A stretch of 64,000 bases of DNA, taken from NCBI GenBank assembly GCA_951213105.1, contig OX578136.1, positions 156,185,178-156,249,177 on the forward strand. The letters run 5' to 3'. Source of the stretch: Amaurobius ferox. Lineage: Eukaryota > Arthropoda > Arachnida > Araneae > Amaurobiidae. A model generated the notes under the pieces. It ran no database searches and was not told the DNA's origin. It was given only the letters and a program-made list of their open reading frames with translations. The position numbers were made by a program, and so were the translations under genes. How positions within the stretch are numbered: the stretch's first letter is position 1; every line of letters starts with the position of its first letter. Positions 1-11,679 of this stretch are shown in pieces.

Positions 1-584
<584 letters not shown>

Positions 585-587
<3 letters not shown>

Positions 588-1165
588 GGTCTTTCAAAAG
601 TCCGTATAAACTTTAAAAATTCATTAAAAATCGAAAAATCATCGCATTGAGGTACGGTTTGTACCATAAGTATTGCCAGGACGGGGTTTTTTTTTTGACG
701 TGAAAAAATTTTGTAGTTTAAAAAATCACCTATATGTGGCGCTTACTCGAATACATCTTCCAGAAGTATGCAAATGAGACTATTAAAAAAGAGCTGTAGT
801 GCTCTGTAGATTCTTCATTTGATTCATGAGTAAACGGTGCAAAGAAGAAATTTTTGCGAGAATGTTAACTATGATCGAGAAAGCCTTGTTTGTGCAGCTG
901 TATTACGTGAGCAGGGAATCAGCATCAGATGCTTTGCGAAAATTTCGGTTTAGGAAAAATCTAAAGAAAGGAAAAGGTCCTATCACCTATTCAGAGATGC
1001 TTAGGCTTGCCACACGATTTGACACGTACAGTAAGTTGTTTTCTTTGTCTTTCCAATGCGTTCAGCGTCACGTATAGGTGATTTTTTAAACTACAAAATT
1101 TTTTCACGTTAAAAAAAAGAAACCTCCGTCCTAGCAATACTTATGGTACAAACCGTACCTCAATG
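585..1165 (+). mobile_element. DNA transposon fragment with long inverted repeats (DUF4817 type)
   Basis: The left end CAGGGTCTTTCAAAAGTCCG abuts the TA repeat. The stretch about 642-731 is repeated in inverted orientation at about 1075-1165 with only a few mismatches, so arms of about 88 bp flank a 340-bp interior. The outer 57 bp of the left end has no counterpart after 1165, so the right end looks truncated. The interior encodes the N-terminal helix-turn-helix region of a transposase. Confidence 0.75.
826..1077 (+). pseudogene. Transposase N-terminal fragment (DUF4817-like helix-turn-helix)
   Basis: An 83-codon frame starting at ATG. Residues about 15-70 carry the pattern LYYVSRESASDALRKFRF followed by a basic stretch and GPITYSEMLRLATRFD. 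This is the DUF4817 DNA-binding layout often found at the N-terminus of arthropod transposon proteins. No catalytic DDE domain follows: the frame stops exactly where the right inverted repeat begins. It is therefore a remnant or the product of a deleted non-autonomous copy, not a functional transposase. Family recognition is from memory of the motif layout. Confidence 0.65.
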
Positions 1166-1304
1166 GTAATTTAAGTGATAATACGATCAGGAGGGGCTAA
1201 TAATAGAAAGGTTAATGTGTAAATATGAAATATAATTAAAACAAGTGTATGAGGATGTGAGGCTAATATATAAAACACCATGAATAGAATTCATGAAAAT
1301 CTAG
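1166..1304. other. Short AT-rich spacer
   Basis: No feature recognised between the DUF4817 element and the reverse transcriptase remnant. Confidence 0.4.
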
Positions 1305-2593
1305 CTAATCTAAATTTTTAACTATACCATTTACAAAATAAGAGGGATATTTATATAAATTGCTGGTATTTTTTAGATTATCAATATGTATAGTATGAAA
1401 TTTTTTATCAGATAATCTATAAATTCTAAAATGCTGATTAAGTATAATATTTCTAAACAATAGAATCGAGTTGCAGGAATTAAATGGTAAAATTTTATTA
1501 ATGTTAAAATTAAAATAGTCTTTTTTATCATATAAATTAGTAACAATGCTATTGGAAGGTTCAATAATAAGATTTAAATCCAAAAAATTAATATTTTTAC
1601 TAATAGTAGCTTCATTAGGAATTAATTCCAAATTGTTAGGATAGAAATCTATATCTATGACACAATTTCCAGTATATACTAAGTAAATCAGATCATCAAC
1701 ATATCTATATAATGTATAATCTATTGATGTAAAAGACTGTTCATAATGATAACGATATAAATTAGCTAACATACTGCTACTGCAGCCACCCTGTGGAACT
1801 CCTGAGACTTGTAAGTATAATTTATTTTCTTGAAAAATATAATTATTGAAAATAACAAAGTGAAGAACTTTAGGAAAATTTATAAAACTGGTTTGAGTTG
1901 AAGGATTAGTAATATAAGCATTGTATAGAGCTAAAATTACATCATATAGGTCTAAGGTCTTGATAATATTAAAAAGATCTTAAAAATCAAAAGTTTGAAA
2001 TCCTATTAGTTTGTTTTTAAGTGATGTTAATATTTTCTTTAATTCTTTACTATTTAGAACACGGTAATTATTGCTAGACTGACGTAAACTATCATTTATT
2101 TGATGTAAAGAATTTATTAGTAATTTACTCGCAGTAGTAGAGTAAGTATTATGACCACTAGTTACTGTTTTAAATTTAATAGGATTTTTGTGAAATTTTG
2201 GAATATGGACTATATATGGAAATTTAAGAAATTTATATTTAATATTTAAATCACTATCCATATTGATAATTTTCAATTTGATACTATTAATGGAATGTAA
2301 ATCAAGTTTAAAAAGACTATTATTTTTTAAGTAATCTAACAGAAATTGTATATAAATTCTTTTCAAATAATAGCATAATTATTAGAGGCTTTATCAACAT
2401 AGGTGATAACGAAAGATCTTTGTAAATCTTTAATGAAGTGTTTAATATTATCAATATTATATATGGATCTAGACAATTTAATACTACTAATTGCATTTTT
2501 AATAGAATCTAATAAAGTAAATTTCCACATATTAAATGCCTCTAAAGGCATAGCATATTTAGAAGCTAATTTATATATATATATATTTATCAA
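1305..2593 (-). pseudogene. Broken reverse transcriptase, lineage undetermined
   Basis: Read on the minus strand, three pieces form one polyprotein remnant. 2363-2593 contains DLQRSFVITYVDKASNNYAII. 1980-2366, in another frame, contains KFHKNPIKFKTVTSG. After an in-frame TAA at 1980-1982 the same frame continues without a stop to 1305. This last part carries the RT motif GVPQGGCSSSMLANLY (about 1765-1805) and the catalytic YVDDL (about 1690-1705), then NFLDLNLI and YDKKDYFNFN. So there is one frameshift near 2364 and one stop codon. It belongs to the PQG/Y-x-DD reverse transcriptases. The YDK-[KR]-D-x-FNF tail resembles RT-like ORFs seen in many invertebrate genomes. It is neither the gypsy RT in this window nor an obvious Penelope RT. 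The 5' end runs into a TA repeat. Confidence 0.75.
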
Positions 2594-2649
2594 GATTTAT
2601 TGATCATATCATTTATTGATCATATTTATTTATCTATCATTTATTGATC

Positions 2650-2685
2650 GATATGATCATATTATATATATATTATATATATATA

Positions 2686-2751
<66 letters not shown>
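2650..2751. repeat. (TA)n microsatellite
   Basis: TA dinucleotide tract with interruptions, immediately left of the MITE. TA is also the expected target site of that element. Confidence 0.9.
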
Positions 2752-3647
2752 CAGGGTGTCCCAAAAACATTGACCTCGGTTTTTATTCCTTAAATATTGA
2801 TCTTAGACGTATATAATAAATTACAAAATTTCGTAAAAAAAGTACAGATTTTTATGAAATTGATCAAAATTTTCAAGGGAATTAAATTTGAAAAAATACA
2901 AAATTTCAATTTTTATACGACTCCCGTACAAAAAGATTTCCAATGAGTAAAATGTGCACCATACACTAATAAGGAGATTTCAGCATTTTATCATAAATAG
3001 TCCCAGAGATATGAAAAGAAAAAAATGCTGATTTAAACCACTTGTCGATGCACCGACAGGGTTCTCAGAGCTGAAAAATCATGTCGGCAGATCGCGTTTC
3101 AAGGGTCATACACAAATTACTAAAGAAAACAATGATTATATAAATAAATAATAATTTTGCTATTTATTGGTGCAAAAGTATCTACATTGTGTAGAAATAA
3201 TAACTTTACACAAAGATTATAAAGCTTGTTCAAAATATTTTCCATTCATGCCAAAGATCCATTAAAGATAAGAGACAGATATTATTTGTCTATGATGCAT
3301 TTCTGGGTTACGCCATTTGCACTCTTGCTGTAAAAATTTACATTTTAATTTATGATTAATCCCTCACCAACTTTGTTTAAACATATCTCTAGGAATTTTT
3401 ATGATAAAATGCTCAACTTTTGTACATCACCTTATTAGTGTATGGGACACATTTTACTCATTGGGCATGTTTTTGTACGGGGGCCGTATAAAAATTTAAA
3501 TTTTGTATTTCTTCAAATTTAATCTTCAGGAAATTTTTATCGATTTCATAAAATTCTGTACCTTTTTTTACTCAACTTTGTAATTTTTTATATATGTCTA
3601 AGATCAATATTTCAGATATCAGAGGTCAATGTCTTTGGGACACCCTG
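2752..3647. mobile_element. MITE with long terminal inverted repeats
   Basis: The left end CAGGGTGTCCCAAAAACATT and its inverted, slightly diverged counterpart ending GTCTTTGGGACACCCTG define an 896-bp element flanked by TA on both sides. Homology between the arms continues inward for about 200 bp or more: the arms near 2940-2990 and 3425-3480 share inverted ACTCAT and CTAATAAGG blocks. No transposase frame is present, so it is non-autonomous. TA flanks fit a Tc1/mariner-like mobiliser, by inference. Confidence 0.85.
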
Positions 3648-5165
3648 TATATATATATATATATGCTGCCAATACATAGAAACTAGGTGAACATAAAATG
3701 TGTTCGGGGGAGGGGGGAATGTTCGTCGTCCGGGGGGGGGTGCTTCGTCCCCCCGGACGTATACTTGAAAGAAACACTGGAGAGATATATGAAAAAAAAA
3801 TTCAATTATAAACATGTAGAGCATTGAATGATGAGTAGAAATATACAACTTAAGTTAATAAAGGAATATGTCTGTGTGTCTGTCTGTGAAGTCTGAAGCA
3901 GAAAAGCTAAGCGTCGTATGACCATAGAACTCGGTATACAGTTACTTCAGGGGGCTAATACATATACCCGGGCATTATTTTTTTTCTTAATTTCCAATTA
4001 ATATTTTAGTTATTTTATGGACTCGAATTTCTTTTGCGACAGCTAAAGACACCATAAAACGCGTGGAGAAAAATGCGACTTGAATTTCATTAGTGACAGG
4101 GCGACAAGACCATAGCAAAGTTTTCGCTGCTCGCGAAACCAGAAATTCCAGACTGATGGCTCTTCGGCAAAAATTTATAAATTCAAAATACCGAGTTTTT
4201 TAGATAGAGATTTGAATTTTGAAATACAAGATTGTAACAGTATTATTAGCGTTCCCTAAAAAAAATCAGGTTTCTACGATATTAACTTTTAAAGTTGCCA
4301 ATATTTCAAACGGTTGTAAAACAAAGAACTTTTGTATGTGCGTTCTTGCCGGGAGTAGGTGTGTGTGTGTGTGGGGGGGGGTGTTGAGACCCAGACTGTC
4401 CGACCTACCAGAAAGGTGTAAGATAACCGTTTGGACGGCCGGTGTGTGCGGGGGGGGGGGGGGCGAAAGTCCAGGCCGACCGACTCATCCTAAGACATAG
4501 AGCAACTTAATGAACAGCCGGGGTGGGGGTGGGGTGGGTGTAAATATTAAGCATTCTAACAAAAAAAAATAATTTCAATTTCATGGACCGGGACAACACC
4601 GGTTTATTCGTTCTAATCAAGAATAAATGAAACGTGATACATAATAAAATACTTACCTGTCAAAAAGTTGTACTATCAGAGCTTCTAACACGATGATGCC
4701 CTTCAATGCTTATCAAAGTAAGCACATGGTTCTGAATTTTATCGAGTTCAAATATACATGGTTGCAGACGGAGGGCATTTTAAACAGGGTATGCATTAGA
4801 TTCCTGGTAATGCAAGTACTGTTTATTTTAGTATTTCCGAACCGGACATCCATCTGCCAATAATCCTATTGTGTCAAGTAAGTGTGTATTGTACCAGATT
4901 TACAGTCGATTCCTACTTATTAATGACCAGTGGTCTTCAACATTTAATGAACCAAGAGTCGCGTTTGAGTTAGCTTAGAGACTCGGCGGCCGCACATATA
5001 AATACGCATGCACACACACACATGTGAACATGAACACGCACACATGTAAGCGCGTAGAATCATATCAATCAAACTTGAGTGTTACAAAAATGAATCGGGA
5101 ATGATCTCTCATACTCTTTCCGAATGGAAATTAGCCTGTTGTATGGATTTCTTCAAACAATATGA
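3648..5165. other. Repeat-rich region without genes
   Basis: Contains a short TA tract (3650-3664), a G/C hairpin (3727-3759), and a CTGTC-rich repeat head near 3855-4100. That head resembles 14850-15115: both read tctgtctg, then an accgt/accat segment, then acttcag. There are G-runs at 4371-4381 and 4449-4463. From 4980 to 5060 it is CA-rich. No coding region is supported. Confidence 0.5.
4386..4436 (-). repeat. Fragment of the 5S-SINE tail
   Basis: Reading GTTGAGACCCAGACTGTCC and onward, this is the reverse complement of the 3' body of the 5S-derived SINEs at 20300-20361 and 43690-43744 (CACCTTTCTGGTAGGTCGG, then GGTCTGGGTCTCAAC), with a few substitutions. It lacks the 5S head. It is either a truncated SINE or the related LINE tail. 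Confidence 0.7.
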
Positions 5166-6460
5166 AACAAGAAAGATTAATCATGCATAAAGCATTGATT
5201 ATGAAACACTTTCGAACTTCCATGCAATTTTATATAAACATATCTGAAATGCGATACATTCCTCGGTAATATTTTTAAAATTATCATAATACTACAATAA
5301 TTTATTATATTTGAAAATTTAAAACTTCATCGAAAAAAATGAACTTCATTCAAATGACGGCATTGAAATATAAATTGTCTGGTTTAAACATCTCTAAAAT
5401 GTAATGTAATCGTCGGTAATATTTTTTAAATTATCGTAATATTACAACAATTTATCATATTTGAAAACTTCATCGAAAACAAATGAAATTTATTCAATTG
5501 ACCTCATCGAAATATAAATTGCCTGGCTCTCAATGTAAAAGCAGCATTTCATTCATCCATTTTTTACCACCCCTTTCATTCATCACAATACTACAATAAT
5601 TTATTTTATTTAAAAACTTCAAACTATGGAGGTACAAGTAATTTAACTCTATGCTTAAAACTTCATCGAAAAAATCGTCTTCTTCTGTGTGTAAAATCAA
5701 TGAATGTTTCATTCATATCAGCTATATTGCAGATTCTATGAGCTAAATGATTTTGCGTTAAAGAAATGCAGCAATTCTTATGCAACTCATTCTACATCTT
5801 TTGGTGTTTACGTTCTCCATAAGTGAAAATTTGGCTTCGTGGTAGAAATAATCAAAGTTCGATGATCATTTAAACTGAAATATATTGTAATTGCGTTGTT
5901 TCAGTATGTAGATGCACATAATTTAAACAAAAATAAAGCGGTTTTAGGAAGGATGCAACACTAAATATGATTTAAAAAGAAAGTCAAAAATCACGATTTT
6001 GCCACAAGATGGATGCCATATTTTATTTTGAAGTGGGTCACGTGATCTCTTCATATAATGGTCACGTGATCTCTTCATATAAAGAATGAATTATTATTTT
6101 AATTTTTATATAAAAAACTAATAATATATTTTGCTAAATTTTTTTTTACATATTTTATGAGATAATTTGAATATTTTCTAAAACTTTCGAAACAATTTGT
6201 GAATTTTAAATTGCTTAAAAATGTTTGAAAAATTAGGTACCATAGGGTTCAATGTATTTCAGGTATTTCAACCCGGGTTCAATCCAAAACTAATTGGGTG
6301 ATATTATTCATTTATATTCCCACAGGTCCCACAGGCCGTCTGAACAATATACTAAAATTTCATTTTGATAAAGTCACTTTTACGGCAGTAATCGAGCTAA
6401 CAGACAGACAGAATTAATGAGCAAAGTCATAAACACTTTTCGTCTATGTTGTAAATTGGT
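5166..6460 (-). repeat. Dispersed repeat family R1, copy A
   Basis: The left end ACAAGAAAGATTAATCATGC and right end AAACACTTTTCGTCTATGTT match the ends of four other copies in this window (15357, 52302, 58440, 60473) in inverted orientation. This copy is long because a unit of about 180 bp (TTCCTCGGTAATATTTTT and following) occurs twice. It includes a duplicated GGTCACGTGATCTCTTCATA block (about 6038-6085) and a GACAGACAGA tract near 6402. No protein frame is conserved between copies. Confidence 0.8.
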
Positions 6461-6846
6461 AATAAAAAGGTTAATATGTAAATACTGGCAACAAACACTA
6501 GTTTTAATGCTGTCTAAAATAAACAAAAATTAAATCGTCTTGTTTTATTTGCCATCTAGTGGATGCTTTCGATGTTATGTGTTGCTAGTCTATGTACGGA
6601 TATTTGACAAAATCGACTGGCATCCATGATCAGTCTTAGATTTTTCACATAATTTTAAAATGGTATGTTTATCTACCATAAATAGTATTTTAGAATATTA
6701 CACAAAATAAAAAAAAATCGTTTCATTAAAGTGAGCATGTTAAATTAGCACTATTAATCTAATGAACTGCTTAGAGTAATGAGGGCTTACAAAAATTAAA
6801 AGGATTACCCTGCTTGTATTCTAAACCAAAAATGAGGGCAAAGACG
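6461..6846. other. Unannotated AT-rich spacer
   Basis: No gene or repeat recognised. Confidence 0.4.
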
Positions 6847-7598
6847 AAAATTGCTGTACTTAACAAGAGAATCTCAACTTTTGTTCCGGCTAGTTTCAGC
6901 TGGAATTGGGTGGAAACTGTAGGTACTAGCGAGAAACCGATGTCGCTGAAATATCTCTTGAATTGAGTGTTGAAATCCGTAGAAAAAATCTCAAAGTTTA
7001 CATAGATTAGCATGTTTGGTAGCTCTTATGTAGAGTATAATATGTATATTTACATAGTGTGTGTGATTAAGCAGAAACAAATGTGGTATGTTTATGTAAA
7101 AATGACGCAATATTACATTCATGATTGTACATTATTTTTGTAATGGAAACCAAATATTTTATTAGGAATATAAATTACTGTATGATGAAATTGCAATTAT
7201 TCAACATATTCTTCGCAATAATGACACTTTTCGTAGAAATCTGTGAAACATAGGGGAGTTTTGCATCAAGAACATCTCAAAAATAGAATGTTAGTACACA
7301 GTGCGCATTGTGGATTTTCTATAAGGATGTGACGACAGCAAAATGTGAAAGGAGTTTCAAATGATTGTGGTCAATTCAAGAGATATTTCAAGAGATATTT
7401 CAAGAGATATTCAAGAGATATTTCATGAGATATTTCAAGAGATATTTCATGAGATATTCCAAGAGATATTTCAAGAGATATTTCAAGAGATATTTCAGGT
7501 ACATTAGTTTCTCGCTAGTACCTACCGTTTCCACCCAATTTCAGCTGAATCTATAAGTAACAAAAGTTGAGGTTCCCTTGTTAGTCCCAAAATCAAAA
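6847..7598. repeat. Foldback repeat with 12-bp minisatellite
   Basis: The stretch about 6850-6967 recurs inverted at about 7478-7595: TTTCTCGCTAGTACCTAC, then TTTCCACCCAATT, then AACAAAAGTTGAG. Next to the right arm, 7377-7500 is a tandem array of about ten units of AAGAGATATTTC with minor variants. The left arm keeps a single inverted unit near 6950-6965, so the array expanded on one side only. No coding potential beyond a repetitive artefact frame. Confidence 0.75.
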
Positions 7599-9399
7599 TC
7601 TTCCTACAAAAAATCTCAGCGCTTAAATCATCCGTCCTGTGCCAAAGTAATGAATTTGAGATGCATTTTCACTCAAGAAACAATACATGGCCATTGCTCG
7701 CACTGCAGCTGCTATACTAGTAGGGAGTCTAGCTTTAGGATTCGAATTCCATCTGCTCAAACACTTTTTCCAAATAACATATAAACTTTTTGTTGTATTT
7801 CTAACATGTTACGTAAATTAGACACACTATCCCACAGGAATATCTCCACGAAAGGCAATCCACTATTGAGACATCAGTTGCGTAATAAATATTCTTTCAC
7901 TCCTGGCAACTAAAGTTGTACAATTCTTCAAAGAAAATAAAGAAAGTTCTGCGCAATTTATTGTAATATTTTACTGCATACAGTCGTCTGCTGGAAAGAT
8001 CTGGGAATTTGGGAAATTCTAATTCTTCATGCACCAGTGTATTTTAAATTTTACTTTGGAAATTTCTATTACACCGATCCCCTAAAGATTAGTATATGGA
8101 ATTGCTTTACGGAAAATAGAGACATATTATTTTCCTTAAGAGGCCACTGCATTATACAATGATCTGCGACTTTGTAATTGCCTTTTTTTATCTATCTCAC
8201 TTTGTTGGCGAGTGCATTATTCTAACTTCTTAATCCACAAGGGGCGCTGCAAATACTTTACTGTGACCGGGCTTGGTCACTTTACTATATATAGACCTAA
8301 TGTATAAACCCATAGACCTTTCCTTACAAAGTTTTTGGTGTGCTTATGGACTTCCTTAGGAACGCTGTATATAATCAAAATATCTTCTGGTAAAAATTTC
8401 ATTATATTTCAATATATGCAAATTATTAACTTTGTTATTAACTAGGTTTTCCCTCATTGACACAAGCACCTTAATCTAAAGATTTGTTTGCTGATATGCA
8501 GTTTGTTTAGGACTGAAAGGTGTTTAGGACTAACACGTGTTTAGGTTGTTGTTGAGACCTAGACCGTCCGACCTACCAGAAAGGAAACGTGTTTAGGTGT
8601 ATATTTTCAGTATAGCCGAAAGGTTTTTCGAAACGACAATTTCCTGTTCTGTAAGGAGAGGAATATAAAATATTCTGATTTGTCAAACAAGTGTTTTTCC
8701 AAAAAATTATCAAATGTATATATTGGAACGAACAATAGTATAGCTCGTAACGTATTCGCACGTAATGAAGCCGAAAGCCACCGGCACTTAGTGTCATGAA
8801 TGGAATTGAATGTTAAAATTTGCGTGGATTTTTGATTTTAATTTTTTCACCTGTATTTTCATGAAGACAAAAATATCTCCATAGCATTAAGATTCCATGA
8901 ATTTTAATCAGTTACAACTTTTTATGGATCTGAAATGAAACATTTGGGCTTCGTCAAGGCCTCGGTCTGAGTGAGATATATTTATTTTTAAAAAAATCGT
9001 CGAAATCGATCCACGCACAGTAACGTGACTTTAAACAATTAAAAATTATAGCTGCTATCAGAATCAAAAATTGCAATAAGAAACTGTAACGTTTTATGTT
9101 TTTAATTAGTGAACAACAATAAATATATTTTTATATTACCACACTTTAAATGCGCATTCATAAAGTGGAGTGTTGTGTACGGTTCATTTCCGACAACAAA
9201 GTGTTCTTATACAGTTATTAACATTTTTTTTCGTATTTTGGGAAAAACGAAACTGGCATCCAGAAAACCGAAAGTTTAAATTCTATATTAAACCGCTAAC
9301 CCTTTTCAAATTCGATGCTGAAAAAATAATCTATCCTTAGAGACATATGTTTCAAGAAAAATGTGAGTCTGATATTAAAAAAAAAACAGTGAAAGCCCT
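7599..9399. other. Region without recognised genes
   Basis: AT-rich. A 36-bp fragment matching the inverted 5S-SINE tail lies at 8547-8582 (GTTGTTGTTGAGACCTAGAC and following). No splice-bounded coding segment or RNA gene seen. Confidence 0.45.
8547..8582 (-). repeat. Fragment of the 5S-SINE tail
   Basis: GTTGTTGTTGAGACCTAGAC followed by CGTCCGACCTACCAGAAAGG is the reverse complement of the terminal part of the 5S SINE, including the (AAC)n tail. Only the last 36 bp are present. Confidence 0.7.
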
Positions 9400-10440
9400 T
9401 AATTTACGTCCAAACTCCTCCGGAATGTGATGCTGAATCCAGATCAGTCATTATCTGAGCTCTATCTGTAGATGATTCTCAACGTGCGAAGCGCTGACTA
9501 TCAAAGACACTAAAGGTCCTGATTGTTGACTGATTCTTTCAAAAATTCATCTGTGAACTTTGCAGAGAACGGCTTATGCTAGTGTTCTAATATTCAAATC
9601 ATTCTTTTTCTAATGAAATTCTGAAATAATTATTTATTTATCATTAGTAAAGGTATTTAAATCAGTTTTTTAAAAATTAATTCGAAAATTGGGAGGAGGG
9701 TCTTTTGCACATCCAATTCATTTAAAGTCAATCATGTTCCAATGTCCACTGATTATAATGATCATACCCAATTGCTTTTGAAATTCTCATTCGATCCTGA
9801 GATATTTTCTTCCACAAACTCACAGATACACACAAGACGCACACTAAGACGCACATAATTCCCATACACACATTGCCTCAAAACGTTCGTTTCGAGTTAG
9901 GGATAATTGAAGCGTTGTCTTTCTTCAAAAACTCGACTTTGAATTTTTAATCTCATGACAATACTTTCCCCCATACATAATACTATGTATGTAGAAAAAG
10001 TAAAGTTTTCCTTTATGCTTAAGACACCAGACACTGCTAACCTGACCCTAACTATAAAAGAATAGAATATAGCTTTATGAAAAGAGCTTAATGAAAAGTT
10101 CCTATAGCTTAATGAAAAGAGAGTTATCTGGCCACTTCGAAGATCTATTGTTTAATTTACGAGTTTTTTACAATATCTGAGGACAAACGAAGGAAATAAT
10201 GAGAAACAATAAAAACGCTGGGAGGCATTGCAGTATTTAAATCTAGGAATACGTTACAATATGTATCCTTAGCTATTGTACAGACACAGTACCAATATTA
10301 GTCTGTGATTGCTAGAGGTAGGAAAAATCGATATGTGTTGCTAGATTGTGCATCTATACATACATAGGGCTGTCTTGGTGTACGCATCAAAATATATTAA
10401 TATAAGTGTATATAATGCTTAATATAAGTGTTGTAACTCT
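9400..10440 (+). repeat. Dispersed repeat family R2, partial copy
   Basis: Matches 13990-14855 over many blocks: TGCTAGTGTTCTAA; AAACTCGACTT followed by ACAATACTTTCCC; AATGAGAAACAAT; and GCTGTCTTG near the right end. Divergence is substantial, so this is an old copy. A CA-rich tract lies near 9830-9890. No coding frame. Confidence 0.65.
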
Positions 10441-10948
10441 CCTTTAATTTAAGTATTAGATAACTTTTTAACGCCATTTTAGTTGTTCGGTACTTAAGCA
10501 GGACGATCTTGAAAATACTAATATGTAAAACCATCATAGAAAAATACTATAATTTTCAAGTTCTCATCTACCGAAATATCTCAATTAATATGGCAAGCAG
10601 GTTCTGTAAATCACAATACTGCTAATTTCTTGCATGGAAATGTTTTTATAAACTAGTTTATATTACGATTTATCGAAATATTTAATTGATTTATCAATTT
10701 TCAGAGAACATTTTGACAAACAATATTGTATAATTCTTTGGACACTGATTTAAATAACTTTCAGAAATAATTCAGTAAAATAATTTTCTTATATTAAAAA
10801 TAAACCTAAATCTTACAGTTATGATTTTGCTTTCTTAGAAAATTGAAATAATATGACTACGTATTTTGTAGGTCATGTAAATTTCAACATAAATGACATA
10901 TTCTGCAACGGGATTGTGAACAGACATTTTATGACTAGGTCTACCATT
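10441..10948. other. Unannotated AT-rich spacer
   Basis: Nothing recognised. Confidence 0.4.
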
Positions 10949-11231
10949 TTATATTCTAGATCTACCATTCTCGTGTAGTGGGAAATGTTGGCGAGGGCTA
11001 CTTCTATGGAATCTCCCCGGCATGATATGCCTTCTACTTTTAGTGAGGTATTCTCGGAGTGCAGGGGGACTTACAGCGATCTCTGGAATGTCCCTCCGGT
11101 ACATGGCTGGTATTCTGGAAGGCGTCCTGGTGGTGCTCTTTCTTTTGAGGGTCAGAGATCCTAGCAGACCTGTTTGTCTCTCTTTGTTAGTGAACATTTG
11201 AGGAGTCTCACCTATGAGCATGGAGGGAAAG

Positions 11232-11420
11232 GTTTTTAAGCTCTGCACTAAGTGCAGGACATATCAGGCTTCGCCTGAGCATATTTTAAACTGTATTGAC
11301 TTCAAGTTGGATGAGGTGTTTCCAAATCCTCTTTCGTTTTTAGACTTTTTAGAAGTTCATGGACTGATGGAATTGGTCTAAATTTGTTGGACCAATTAGG
11401 GATTAGGAACAACAACAACA
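11232..11420 (+). pseudogene. 3' end of a non-LTR retrotransposon (LINE)
   Basis: From 11232 the + strand encodes VFKLCTKCRTYQASPEHILN, then CIDFKLDEVFPNPLSFLDFL, then EVHGLMELV and a stop at 11379-11381. This is the C-terminal CCHC-type motif (C-x2-C, then H-x3-C) and the LxFLxVxGLMxLV ending that I associate with arachnid Jockey-like LINEs. A short 3' UTR ends in (AAC)n at about 11408-11420. The part upstream (10950-11230) has G/C content like coding LINE sequence but no readable frame joins it, so the element is 5'-truncated and rearranged. Confidence 0.75.
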
Positions 11421-11432
11421 CCATTTTATTAC

Positions 11433-11668
11433 AGTCGGTGCCGTGGACGAACGGTCAGGGCGAGCGTTCCCAAACGATCGATCGGCCGCCGCGTTGTGGG
11501 TTCGAGTTCCACCCAAGACATGGATGTTATGTGATGTGGAGCAGTGTGTTCCGCCCCCCTCTGGTGCGCCTGGGGCAACTTCCTAGGACGGCGAAATGGT
11601 TCACGATTCAGGCCGAATATAGGACGAATGACGAAGAGTCTAGTGCCTGGCCATTTGGAAAAAAAAAA
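11433..11668 (+). mobile_element. tRNA-related SINE with target-site duplication
   Basis: A GC-richer 236-bp segment in AT-rich DNA. Its head contains a B-box-like GGTTCGAGTTCC (about 11498) and a weaker A-box-like TGGACGAACGG (about 11444). A non-tRNA body follows, and it ends in an A10 tract (11659-11668). The 11-bp duplication CATTTTATTAC flanks it at 11422-11432 and 11669-11679. The head, A tail and duplication show retrotransposition. It landed right after the LINE (AAC)n tail. Confidence 0.82.
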
Positions 11669-11679
11669 CATTTTATTAC

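Noticed and set aside
10949..11248. 99-codon minus-strand ORF
   Set aside because: It is antisense to a rearranged LINE 3' region whose + strand shows the recognisable CCHC ending.
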